Of a stretch of 64,000 nucleotides of DNA, positions 46,822-57,689 are shown one piece after another (position 1 is the stretch's first letter; each line of letters begins with the position of its first letter). A program made the position numbers and the translations under genes. This stretch comes from Agrypnia vestita (taxonomy: Eukaryota; Arthropoda; Insecta; Trichoptera; Phryganeidae), in assembly GCA_016648135.1 (NCBI GenBank), contig JADDOH010010234.1, positions 41,678 through 105,677 of the forward strand, in the 5' to 3' direction. Under the pieces are notes generated by a model, which was not told where the DNA came from, searched no databases, and saw nothing but the letters and a program-made list of their open reading frames with translations.

Positions 46822-47471
46822 TCATTTATTTCATCAACAAAAACTTTGGATCGATTTTTGACCATTTTTCCGTGATCCAATCGAGCTGAAACTTGGCAAG
46901 CAGACTCGTGGCGACGATCAAGAAGATCTATCAAATTTCCGTTAAAAAAATTAATAATTATAGTATAATTTCGGATTTTTAGAAATTTTATTGGTTTTTT
47001 CAAATTGGAATCATTAGAAAAGTTTGATTAGCAATATCGCGGAGCAACGTCGCGGAATATTTTCTAAATTTGAATTACTCCGTCGGTATAATAGGTACAT
47101 CACTACGAATTTCGAAAATTTACAAAACAATTGGTTCACAGATGACAGCAAAATTGTTTTTTTTTAGGAAAAAATCAAATAATAATTTATTTCTTTTAGA
47201 TTTCTGCTTAGTTTTGAAGAATTCTACATCACTCAAATCTGATTCTGACTAAATCATTTGACGCTGGAAATTCATAAGGTACGATATTGATGATAATTGA
47301 ATCTATCAAAATCTTGACATCTCAAAACATCTCACATTTTAGAAATATATTAAATTTCTGTAAGTTTAGTGTTATGTTATATGTTTAAATTCGTATTTAA
47401 TTATTGTTATATTTTACAAAGAAAGGGAGTACGGTAAAAACTTGGCTTGTATGGGTTACTTTTTATATTTT
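46822..47471. repeat. Right arm of the ~6.4-kb inverted-repeat structure
   Basis: It is the inverted complement of 41050-41692. A third partial copy of the outer portion (TTTTAGAAATATATTAAATT to GGGAGTATAATAAAAAC) lies at 45850-46012. Confidence 0.85.
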
Positions 47472-47682
47472 TTACTTTTATTTTACTGTTTGTATTTTCA
47501 TTCAAAATAAATATTAGATGTCGATCTAAGGTGGTTAAGTGATTAAAAAAAAACTCCCTACCTCAGAACAAGTACCTACTGCGGTAGGTAGTGGCCGAGA
47601 GGGCTGCTACATATTATCGTGTACTTATTATACATAAGCACCTACAGACAAATATCAATGTGATGTTTTGTGGGTCTGAGAT

Positions 47683-47737
47683 GTAAAAAAAAAAAAAAAA
47701 AATTAATAAAAAGAAAAAAAAAAAAAAAAAAAAAAAG
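47683..47737. repeat. Long A-rich simple repeat
   Basis: Two A runs are separated by TTAATAAAAAG. Possibly a retroposon tail. Confidence 0.85.
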
Positions 47738-47883
47738 TATGTGTGTACGTACCAAGCAATTAAATGTTCCTACTTGGAGCACGTTCATCCTAATGAGTGG
47801 TTCTTTTTCTAACCAACATTTAGTAAAGCTCAAGATAAATAAATCAAGTAAAAAACTAACCCATAAAAATCAAGTTTTTACAA

Positions 47884-48178
47884 TACTCCCTTTCGCTTTG
47901 AATCAGGTTTCGTGTTATACACGCGTCGGGCTAATTACTCATATACAATGATTCCAGTTTGAATAAAAAAACATTAAAATTTCTAAAAAATCCTATATTA
48001 TACTATAATTATATATATTTTTTAATGACAATTTGTTAGATAATTTTTATCGTCGCCACGAGTCTGCATGCAAAGTTTCAGCTCGATTTGATCGCGGGAA
48101 AAGGGTTAAAAATCGATCCAAAGTTTCTTCCTCAGACAAGCAAGCAAGCAGACGCTACGAGTTAAAAGAAAGGGAGTA
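47884..48178. mobile_element. MITE with TACTCCCTTTC ends
   Basis: Ends TACTCCCTTTCGC and AAAGAAAGGGAGTA. Internal blocks GTTTCAGCTCGATTTGATCG and CAAGCAAGCAAGCAGACG recur inverted at 56678-56968 and in the arms at 41050 and 46822. Non-coding. Confidence 0.8.
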
Positions 48179-48555
48179 AAAATATTGCTATCCCGAGAAT
48201 AGGGGGAGGCTATTTGAATTTGATTATTCTGCTACAGTTGAAATTTCTAGTGTTGACGTACATTACATGTGCCAAGTATTTACGTCTGCTCGATTTTGAT
48301 ATTATATTTTCCGGTGACCGCGCTTGAAACGAAGGTCACCTGTAGGTTTGATAACGTCTCTGCAAGGTCGAGCGCGAGAGAGAGAGAGTTATCGCGCTCA
48401 CGCTTGGCGTGTTGCGTAAATATTGTAGATTTGAGTTTCCCGATTAAAAGGTTTAAATAAGAAAATTGTTCAGATAATAAACAATTGAAAATTCCGATAA
48501 AATTTAAAATTGAAAATTGTGGCCTTGTTGTATTATATTCCAAGAATTTTATTTA

Positions 48556-49442
48556 CAGTGTGTCTTTTAGCTCAAAAAATTTGGGAGAGCCATTTTCATT
48601 GAATTTTGAATCGAAAAGTATGCATTTTTTCCAACATTTCTGATTTATCTTTTTGTTTAACATTAGACTGTCATGAAAGTAGTTTACATCTCTTTTTGCT
48701 GATAAAAGAAAATCACAAAAATTAAATTTACAAAAAGGTGGTTGCTCGTGGCGGGAACACAAGACGCGCCACAAATCAGACTTTAATTTTTCAAAGAATA
48801 ACAAATAAATATGGACTGAGGACACTTGAATATAGTTCTTGTGCTCTTGAAAAAAATACAAAGTACCTTTCCTACAGGTCTAACGACTCCACAATCAGTG
48901 GCAGAACTCACAAAGTGGTTGATGTCAAATGATGTAAGTTACCTACGAATTGATGTGACATGTACCATTACTGTAATGATCACGAATTATTAGTTTGCTA
49001 TAGTTAGATTTGCTTATTTATGTAGTATACATTTATATAAATGTGTTAAAAATTATTTTTTTCTTCATGTTATACAATGAATGAAATTAAGTAACATTGC
49101 AACATTAATTGTAAAAATGAACCTCCAGACAAATGTCTTTTATGAAGTTTTGTGGGTCTAGTGATACTTAAAAAATGTGAAGAAAGCAAATGGATAATAA
49201 AAAATATAAAAAATATCGAATATTAAAACTTGATTCGCTTTGATATAGGTCAAATAAAATTCTTAAATCAAAATCATGATAGTCTAACGCTTTACAAAAG
49301 ATGATTCAGAAATGTGAAAAGAAAATGCAAAATTGGATGTCAGTCATATCTTTAACTGTTGGCATTTAACCCGAAGGGTAAAGAATATTTTCTATTTAAA
49401 ATTGAATGAAGAACTACATAATAGTAGCTACGAGACATCCTG
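48556..49442. mobile_element. Hairpin element, 'GTGTCTTTTAGCTC' type, split by ~470 bp of other sequence
   Basis: It starts CAGTGTGTCTTTTAGCTC and ends ATAGTAGCTACGAGACATCCTG, with recognisable inner arm blocks on each side (AAGTATGCATTTTTTCCAAC, GAAAATGCAAAATTGGATGT). The centre is foreign. Confidence 0.6.
48878..48933 (+). CDS. Exon-like segment inside a hairpin element (uncertain)
   Basis: 56 bp lie between a good acceptor (tttcctacag) and a near-ideal donor (gtaagt) on the plus strand, opposite to the MDM1-like gene. Entered at phase 1, it encodes LTTPQSVAELTKWLMSND, which has an ordinary protein-like composition. I do not recognise the source protein. It could be an exon fragment captured by a mobile element, or chance. 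No partner exon on the same strand was found nearby. Confidence 0.25.
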
Positions 49443-50472
49443 AAGACCTTTAAAATACCTTTAATTTTTACGGTTCTGATACAATCTTATCTGCAACCTA
49501 TATTTAAGAAAGTTTTTATCAACTTAGTTTTACGGGATCGCTATTATTAATTAATAAAATAAATATTGGTTAAATGAATTTTTTTTCTTATAAGTTGATA
49601 AGCATCATTTATGTTTTTACTAAGATTTAAATAATATATTATAACAAACTGGCGAGGTTAATCAGAAAGCATTCTACCGGTAATGTTAGTCAACTGTTAA
49701 AAAAAATATAAGAGTGGTGGAACTATATACGGGGATTAATGTGTTAACATACGACCTCTTATCAATCCAGGAATTTCAGGCCACGCAATGATAAATGAGG
49801 AACATTTATTAATATTATTAATATTTAAACCATTAAATTTGTGGTTAGACATTAACGTAGAATGTTATTTGACTTAGTAAAAATCACTACCACTAATAAC
49901 AACAATTTTTCAAACCATCATCATAAAATAATCATAAATTTGACTCAAAAACAGGGGTGAAAATATTAAATACCAATAATAAAGGTTTAAAATTAAACAA
50001 ATCAGAATTTTTTTTACATTAAGGAGGCGGTGAATACCAAATCAATTTTCCATACAGCCCTTAATTCAATTTGACTTTCACAAAAGATTTTGTAACACCC
50101 ACTTTAGACCCCGCCATCTCTCACACTTTCCGTTAGATTCCTGATTGTTCTGTAGGCTAGTTAGTGCATGCTTGTCTCTGACAAGATTAACACGCATGTG
50201 ATAAATATTGGTGAAAGTTTAACAATGCTATGGTTGTGGTGAATAGTGTTGTGAACATGTAGTGTAGTGCTGATCCTGACGAAGAGACGAACCGGTAGAT
50301 CTGGTAGTGTTAGTAGATAGATAAGTTAACTAACATTCTGAGGAACATTTATTTTAAAATCGCTCTTACTCTGCCCACGAAGCGTCGCCCGTTTGAACCT
50401 AGGAGTCAATATATACACAATGATGATGATGATGATGATGAAGAGGTAGACATTTTCCAAAAAAGCCATTAC

Positions 50473-50818
50473 CTTGTACTCCCCGGCGCGCTTGCGCAGG
50501 TCCAGCACCTCCCGGTACCACGAGTCGGCGTTCTTCATCCCGAGCGACTGCAGCCCCGCGGCCTGCAGCGCGTTGCCCGGCTCCGGGGCGGCGGGGGGCT
50601 CCGCGCCGGCCGCCCCCTCGGGCCCGGCCGCGCCCGCCTTGGGGGCCCTGCGTTTGGTAAACGTGCCTTTACTGGCCTCGTACACGTAATGCGAGAAAGG
50701 TCTAAATTTCTTTTTGTATTCGCTCTTGTATCCTTTCGCAGGCTTGGCGGGCTCCCGCGGCTGGTCGCCGCCGACGCCGCGCCTGATAGTCGCGATGGCG
50801 CTACGGAATGTGGTTTTT
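50473..50818 (-). CDS. MDM1: MDM1-like exon with SEYKKKFRPF and LRKRAGEYK blocks
   Basis: This is the largest exon, 346 bp, entry phase 2 and exit phase 0 (TACAAG|gtaatg). It encodes about 115 residues. A basic N-terminal part leads into GYKSEYKKKFRPFSHYVYEA, the second SEY-type motif. An Ala/Pro/Gly/Glu low-complexity linker follows, then SWYREVLDLRKRAGEYK at the end. The order SEYxxKF, Y-x-Y-x-A, W, LRxxAxxY is the arrangement of the vertebrate MDM1 central region as I know it. I chose acceptor ttttccag at 50818. A second AG in the same phase, which would start the exon at 50782, gives a product 12 residues shorter and cannot be excluded. A ~165-bp tandem duplication in the upstream intron overlaps the first bases of this exon. 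Confidence 0.85.
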
Positions 50819-51110
50819 CTGGAAAATTTTACACCATTGCCGCGTTAGGATCTTTGGTTCACTTGTTAGTTTTCTTTATTCTAGTTATTCTACGGTTAAT
50901 CCTACAGTGTCATATGAGATTGGCGCCCGACGTGCGGCCACCGAAGGCTTGCACTGTCAATGGTGAGTCTAGAAATGGTTTTTATGGCAATTTTTTTACC
51001 ATTTACGCGATAGAATCTTTGATTCAGTTTTGATTTCATTGCTTTTTTTTTAATTCTTAATATTCTTCAGTTAATTAGATTACATCATTAGCCCCCGAAG
51101 GCTTACAATT
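50811..51110. repeat. Tandem duplication (~165-bp period) touching the MDM1-like exon boundary
   Basis: TGGTTTTTCTGGAAAATTTT, TTAGGATCTTTGGTTCA and CCACCGAAGGCTTGCA in the first unit correspond to TGGTTTTTATGGCAATTTTT, ATAGAATCTTTGATTCA and CCCCCGAAGGCTTACA in the second. The first unit includes the chosen acceptor at 50819-50820. Confidence 0.8.
50921..50938 (+). other. LTR-retrotransposon primer-binding-site-like sequence
   Basis: TGGCGCCCGACGTGCGGC closely resembles the tRNA-Lys-complementary site TGGCGCCCAACGTGGGGC used by gypsy-type elements. A second one, TGGCGCTCAACGTGGGGT, is at 51507-51524. No gag or pol remains beside them. Confidence 0.5.
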
Positions 51111-51506
51111 TCACTATAGCTATAATTATTTAACTCTTATACCGGATTTAACAGTTTTTGTCTATACTAGTCTATGGGAGGATTCCGACCAAAATTTCAA
51201 ATCGAAAATGTTGAATCTTTCCTAAAATTTCGTAGAGAAAATAATCGTATTAATTTATGATTAATATCGACTTTTATGGAGTATTCACCCATTAAATGAT
51301 GAGCAAAAGCCTAAAATCTCCGCTCGCTTATTATATACCCTTTTTTTAATATTATATCAAACATTTGTTCGAACACGATTTAAAATAAAATACTAGTTAT
51401 TTACGTACATTTTCGACCCACATTTTTAAAATCCACCCAAAAAACATTTTGACTAAGACTGTTAAACTTTGTACGGCGATGAACAATGCTAGAAAATTAA
51501 TTAAAT

Positions 51507-51524
51507 TGGCGCTCAACGTGGGGT
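51507..51524 (+). other. LTR-retrotransposon primer-binding-site-like sequence
   Basis: TGGCGCTCAACGTGGGGT matches the tRNA-Lys-type site with two differences. Upstream AT-rich sequence would be the LTR end. No retroviral-type frames follow. Confidence 0.5.
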
Positions 51525-51599
51525 TCTCACCGCGGGCAGAATCTATAATCTGTAATCTGTTTTGATTGAAAGAATCATCAGAAAAAGAATTATCTTATC

Positions 51600-53380
51600 T
51601 ATCATTAAGTATACTGATAGGAAACAATTTTTGTCTAAAAAGGATATTGAATAGGTGCCCAATAGGAACATCCACAAAATACTAAACTACGCTGTTAATG
51701 GAAAGGTGATTTTGTTAATAAAATTAATTTAAAACCATCTGAGTATATTGTGACACATTCGATTTGCAAAGGAACATGCTTTTTTATTAATTTCTCATCT
51801 CTCTTGTTTCCTTTTTTTTAAATCTGAACATCTGTCAATGTCTGATCAGTCTGTCGTGTATGTATCTCTTGTTCTTCGGACATTTTTCTTATGTCTTTCT
51901 TTCTTATGTCTTTTTCTATTATCTTTATTTAAATTTTCAAATCGATTTAAGTTTAGCTGTATTTTTAATGTTTCGAACTATTATCGCATTCTAACTAATA
52001 AAAAATAGTATAATATATAATATGAATTAATAAAAACATGAATGAACGTAAAAAAATAAAATTTCTTGATGTACTATATTAAATATAATATTTTAAACAG
52101 ATGTATAATTATTACGTAATGATAATTAGAAAAAAATGAAACATAGAAAGCTTTTTCTGTAATCTTATGAAAAATATTCTTTTCTTTTGATGAAGAAATT
52201 AATTTTGATTTTGAAAAAATAAATCATTGGATTATATAATAGTGGGGTTGGAGGGTGGGGGCAATTTATGTTTTAAGAGAAAAATAATGAGTTTGGTTAG
52301 TCACACAATTCAAAAGCAAGTTGAAGATCCATGCTATCAGAAGAAAGCCAATACATTGAGCGAATGTACTTCTGTTAGTGGCAACATTGAGAGGTAAGTG
52401 TTGTAAACAAGAAAACAGGACGAAGACTTTGATATATATATATATATAATCACATAACGACAAAAACTTAAAGCTATTAAAAATTTAAATTATGATTATC
52501 AAATATATATTTATAATATGAAAGGTTCTAGACTTAAAAAAAAACAAATGTATGATAAAATAAAGAAATATATATATAAAAAAAAATTACCACTGTACAC
52601 AATGTGCGAAAACAAGACACCGAATAAAAATGGACAAAAACTATCATTCATGGTTCTATTGCACTAAACTATATTTTTTTGCGACCTGGAATATAGTATG
52701 TATTTATGTTTTTTTGTTTTTCAGCAGTAACCAAAAAGAAACTTAGACTTTTCTCTTCTTTTTTATTTTATTCTCATTAAAATACCACAGCTAATAGGGC
52801 AATGGAAAAATTGATTAATTAATGTTGTTTATGTACAAGTGATTTTAAATAATAAAACATTCATTTCCTTTCCATTGTAAAAAATATTTAAGAAGTCTAA
52901 AACACATGTAATTTTTACGTTATGAAAAAACTGATTACATTTACCTCTTACTGGATAGTGATACAATGACATTATTTCTAACTTAAAAAAGATATAATTA
53001 TAATTTCTCTTATTGAAATAGTGATACAATTACATTCTTAGTGGAAAGGGTATCAAGTTTTGAAAGGAAATGAGTGGTCATTGACATCATGCGTAAAATG
53101 CCAAAATTTCAGCGGAACAGAAGCAGTCTATAGTCAAAAAATTATTTAAAAAAACAGTCAATCATGCTTTAAACCTATTATTGTGATCATTTTTAATTAT
53201 TTTTACAAATTTTAAGATTAGATTTTGTTTAAAAAATAATTATGTAAATTAGATTGCAACAGTAATAATTAAACAGACAAGCAACTTACCTTATTAAATA
53301 ATATTTTAAAACCAATCTACTAGGACCAAATTGGTCAGTTCAATCTACTCTCCATTTCAGGTATATTATATTATACAACG
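51600..53380. other. AT-rich intron sequence, nothing recognised
   Basis: Short chance frames only. A duplicated AATAGTGATACAATTACATT-like motif occurs around 52930-53035. Confidence 0.5.
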
Positions 53381-53381
53381 T

Positions 53382-53900
53382 TTAAACGATTAAGCCACGG
53401 TTGATCATACACCGACCTTCACTAAAACTTGTATGTGTATACAATTGTATAATGAAGTAGACTTTAGTATAAAGTATGTCCTTCGGTGTGTGGGGAAACT
53501 TGAAAGCCAAATTTTTAAGAAAATTGACACAATACATTGGACATGTGTTAGCGCCATAAATTAATTTGTGAACTAGGAAAAAGGTATTCCTTCTCTCCCA
53601 GTCCCTACCCATTCCCGAAACCAAGCAAGTACTAGAGCCGCTCCACTTTTGAAAATCGAAGCCGCCACAAGACAGAAAAAACAGCTGCAATCGCAATAGA
53701 AAAAATATCGGAATAGAAAAGTGACCGCGTAATTTTCCGCTGTGAACTACCGCAAATTGAATCAAAGATTTAATTCTTGACGCGAGTGTTTTGCCTTGAA
53801 ATTAACGTGAAACACCTCGCCGCTAGAAGTTTGGAGATATAGAAGAGGCAAGAGGAGAAATAAAAAATCGAAGGAAGAAAGGTGAGTGCTTGCCTTGTTC
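53382..53900. other. Unrecognised block with a 127-codon minus-strand open frame
   Basis: The frame 53765-53382 has no motif that I recognise. Its composition is hydrophobic and Phe-rich, like a chance frame in AT-rich DNA. The segment 53770-53890 is GC-richer and ends in a donor-like GAAAGGTGAGTG on the plus strand. Confidence 0.25.
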
Positions 53901-54359
53901 CCAATTACCCATCACAATATCTCCCAACCAACATGACTTACGAATTTAGATTCTGAGCGGACATTTTTCAACAGAAAACAGACAATTGTGTGTCGGTTTT
54001 CAAAATTTTGAAAATTAATAAAGTGGAGTTCCTACTTACTACTTAATAGTAGAAAGATAATTATGTAAATTACAATTTAGCACAGTAAAAAGGCGCTGAT
54101 CTCAAGACGATAGAAAATATGAAGTAGCTGCTGGCTCCAGGAAGACTAGGACACCGATTTTGAGAAGGCGAGAAGCACTTTCGTGAAAGAAAAGAAATCG
54201 AGACATAAGCTTGATATTAAATGCTGCTCTGTGGATTCAAGGTCTGAATTGAATTTTAAAAAAGTCACCAAGAAGCCAAAAGGCTGGAAGCGTTTGAAAA
54301 ATGGCTGGCTTTTCTTAAGGATCTCCTTTGAATGACCATATTACCAATGAAGAGGTATT

Positions 54360-54640
54360 AAGCAAGAATAAGTAAAGATAACTATCCAAAGAAGGAAGGG
54401 TATAACTTGTGTGCCCAACCTCAAAAAAAGCCATCCAAAACATACAGGAAAAAAATTCTTGTAATTTAGACATGTTTCCATCAGAAAGCCTGGAGATATT
54501 AGTGATCGCTGGGAATGTATAAGGACAGAGCCCAAGAGGTCGAACTCCAATAAGATGAATAGACCAAATTCAAGACACACATAGAGTCTAACTATACGTC
54601 ATGACTGAGGGAGAAACTCGGAGAGTAGGTTAATGTCCAA
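54360..54640 (+). pseudogene. Possible LINE ORF2 C-terminal remnant, heavily broken
   Basis: Shifting frames give SDRWECIRTEP and RGRTPIRWIDQIQDTH, resembling the RGRP-x-x-RW-x-D-x-I tail of LINE polyproteins. There are several frame breaks. Confidence 0.4.
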
Positions 54641-55237
54641 AAGAACAGCAGAACAGCAAATATGTATTTATTCTCATTACGAACCCTCAAATATACGTCT
54701 TTCTTGTTCTTCCCAAGGTTTTCAATGACAACTTGGACACGTAGTCAGTGTGCCTTAAATCAGACTACCAAAGGCGATTATGTAACCTAACCTAACCCAG
54801 GGCAAACGCTCACATAGGTCTCTTGAAAGCGAACCTTCAGAAGGACAACATTAAGAGCGACACCAGGGAACTAGCTACAGGAGGACGAAAGAAGAGCAAA
54901 CAGGGAATGGAAGTCAGCCCGCAGTCGCTGACATCCCATGTCCAAGGTGGTCAAGAACTTGTGGACCCTGGATTGGTCAACTGGCTACAACTTCCAGATG
55001 ATCCACAATCGCGAGGGACAGTCGGGTACGATGGACAGTCGATGATGATTAAGATTTAAACAATAATACCTTTACGACTTATGGACAGTCGATCTTTTAA
55101 TTAATGTTCCTACAAGCGTTACTGTGCGTGACAAAGGGAAGCGACAAAACATCAAAAGCTTGTAAGCGACTATCTCTAGAGAATGGTTGTGCTGGTGGGG
55201 TGGAGCCGTGGGTGACGCTAGTCGGGGCGGTACCGAC

Positions 55238-55346
55238 CTTTGGTTGGTGTTCGTCTCTCCCTCCCTCAGGAAGTCCTCGATGTACTTCTTTCGATCGTCG
55301 TCGTCATCGGTGTGGTTCATCAGGGGCTCCAGCTCCGGAGGGGCAC
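55238..55346 (-). CDS. MDM1: MDM1-like exon, acidic DDDDDRKKYIEDF segment
   Basis: The exon is 109 bp, entry phase 1 and exit phase 2. It encodes about 36 residues: APPELEPLMNH, then an acidic run DDDDD, then RKKYIEDFLREGE and a polar end. The acceptor reads ttatctttccaag|GT and is preceded by a reasonable pyrimidine tract. The donor AAAG|gtcggt has C at +3, which is unusual, but G at +5 and T at +6. The split glycine codon at the upstream junction and the split arginine codon at the downstream junction both restore the frame with the neighbouring exons. I do not recognise a domain in this exon alone. Its place in the gene rests on phase, composition and position between two motif-bearing exons. 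Confidence 0.72.
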
Positions 55347-55574
55347 CTTGGAAAGATAAAATTATATAAATTGGATAACATCATGACGAGTAACCCATTA
55401 AACGGGGTGCCATTTCCAACCACTGGTCAGTACTTTACATAACAAGGAAAAACTGAGTGTGTATGATAATGTCAAGCACGACAGAGCAGACCCGGGTGTG
55501 GGAAAGATTTCTCCAAGCAAAGCAATTCAATTGTAGTGTCAGACCTCTACGATTCTTGGTTTTCAAAAAAAAAC

Positions 55575-55860
55575 GAAGCGACACGGATTTACATCGTCGC
55601 ACAAACCAGTCACTGTGTTCTGTTGTCTGTTTGTCCGTCCGTCCGTCTGTCTGTCTGTCTGTCTCTGTCCCAATAATTTCGTGTAACGTCCATAATTTCT
55701 TTATAATAAAAAAAAAAGGTTTTTTTTTCCAATTTTTTCCCGATTTCCTTTTTTACGATTTTTTAAAAATAAATTAAATAAATACTTATTCCTACGGAAC
55801 TGACATGTCACCGTACCGTACTGTACCGTAATTTTTGACGGGTTACAGCCAGTATAGAAT
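55575..55860. repeat. (CTGT)n-type interspersed repeat
   Basis: TCCGTCCGTCTGTCTGTCTG followed by GTGTAACGTCCATAATTTCT, CGGAACTGACATGTCACCGT and TTTTTGACGGGTTACAG, matching 37200-37620. Confidence 0.75.
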
Positions 55861-56334
55861 AAGTGTTAAAATTATTTTTCATGTTTTTAGATATTAGTTT
55901 GATTCACATACATGTAGTAATTTCTCCAACCAAAGAGTTTAAATATTGAATACAAACCAATATATTCGCCACAATGCAATGATAGAATACAGACATCTGA
56001 CAGATTTTATGACGCTTGTCTATTTTTGAGTGCAGAGGATTGTTACGAAATAGAAAAATTATTATAACAGCATTATAACCAACTTGCTATTTTAATAAAC
56101 AAGAATAAGGCGGTAGGTGTTATAGGAACGTTAAGGAAATGTTGCTTAATTGTATTGGCTGCACGAAAAATAATATAATCTTATTAGCTTTGTAAAATCT
56201 TAATATAAACATTTAATCAAGTAACCTTTTAAATCTCATGAGTGAGTCAACTCCACAAAATTTGCATGTGACGTCAAACCATAATTACATAATCTTTTAA
56301 GGCCAGCAGGGACGGGCTAACACGATTTTAAAAT

Positions 56335-56420
56335 TTTATTCTGCTGGTATTACAGTGTGTTTTTACGGCCTTTCTGGCCTGACCAGAAAAGTCGTAATAA
56401 CACGGCGTAATCTTATAAAA
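56335..56420. mobile_element. Fragment of the 'TTTTTACGGCC/GTCGTAA' foldback
   Basis: It contains GTGTTTTTACGGCCTTTCTGG and GAAAAGTCGTAATAACACGG, matching the core of 3751-3967 with the middle deleted. Confidence 0.6.
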
Positions 56421-56677
56421 AAAGCTGCTTGTAGTTGCTCCATTTCCACATTTAATTAAAAAATAGCTCTATTTGAATTTGACTTTATCAGACTCAAAAA
56501 AGTAATGTAAAATGACAATTACATGGACACAGCATAATGACACATTCAACGAAAAAATTTTTTTTTATATTTTTATAGAGTATCCGAATTTGAACCAATA
56601 ATTCTAGAAGTAGAAACATATAGATAAGCCAAAATAAATATGTTACTATTTTATGTACCGTAGTAGGTATGCTTTTT

Positions 56678-56968
56678 TACTCCCTTTCTTTTAACTCGTA
56701 GCGACTGCTTGCTTGCTTGTCTGACGAAAAAACTTTGGATCGATTTTTGAACCTTTTCCCGTGAGCCAATCGAGCTAAAACTTTGCAAACAGACTTTGGC
56801 GACAATAAAAATTATCTAACAAATTTTTGTTTCAAAAAATAAATAATTATAGTATAATTTGGGATTTTCAGAAATTTTAACGGTTTTTTCAAATTGGAAT
56901 CATTCTATATGAGTAATTAGCTCGACGCGTGTATAGACATGAAACCTGATTCAAAGCGAAAGGGTGTA
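56678..56968. mobile_element. MITE with TACTCCCTTTC ends, second copy
   Basis: It is the inverted complement of 47884-48178 over its full length, including CTGATTCAAAGCGAAAGGG against CCCTTTCGCTTTGAATCAGG at the end. Confidence 0.85.
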
Positions 56969-57497
56969 TTGTAAAAAATTGGTTTTTATGGGTTAGTTTT
57001 TTAAACCCTTTGAGATGATATTTTCCATTCTACATACCGTGCTATTTTTTTTTTTCAAAAATAAAAAATCAAGTAAGCAAAAGAACCCAGAAACATCTGA
57101 GAGTACGTTCTAAACAAATATTCATTTTTAAATAATGGCAAAGACTGAGATTAACCTTCGGGTGCCGGAGTGGGGTATCAAAATAACCCCAGTGAAATTT
57201 GCGTTTTAATGAAGTACCTATAATGGTTTGAAAATGTCCTATAATATTTTTAATTACATTTCTTATACAATATGAACAAGATCTTACTAAATTGATTGTC
57301 AATTTACAAGAAACCGTTGTATTTTGATGTTTCATGACTCACAAGCGTCAGACCGATGCAAGCATAATGAAGTAAATGTATCACACAGAATATTGACGAT
57401 TATCTATGGATTTTTTTCTTCTAATTTTGACTGACTTATTATTTTATTTGGGTTTATAAATAACCTTATATTTGGGTTTATAAATAACCTTTATAAT

Positions 57498-57541
57498 AAC
57501 CCAAATAAAATAATAATACACATTATTATTTTATTTGGGTT
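57498..57541. repeat. Perfect palindrome, 20-bp arms, 4-bp loop
   Basis: AACCCAAATAAAATAATAAT, loop ACAC, then the exact inverted complement. Immediately before it, ATTTGGGTTTATAAATAACC is repeated twice in direct orientation (57448-57490). Confidence 0.95.
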
Positions 57542-57689
57542 TTGTATTCTTTGGGATATTTATGAGGTTTAAAAAGAATATCAGTTCAATATTATTAATA
57601 ATTATTAAATAACTTTAAAAATACTATTTTAGGGGTTAAGTTGTAACCCAATTCCTGAACGGTTATTTGATACGGTTTTCTAAAAGGAA

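Noticed and set aside
53382..53765. 127-codon minus-strand frame as a gene
   Set aside because: Phe/Leu-rich composition typical of chance frames in AT-rich DNA. No recognisable domain and no compatible phase with the host gene.
55457..55777. 106-codon plus-strand frame
   Set aside because: Much of it is translation of a CTGT/TCCG simple repeat and a poly(T) region.
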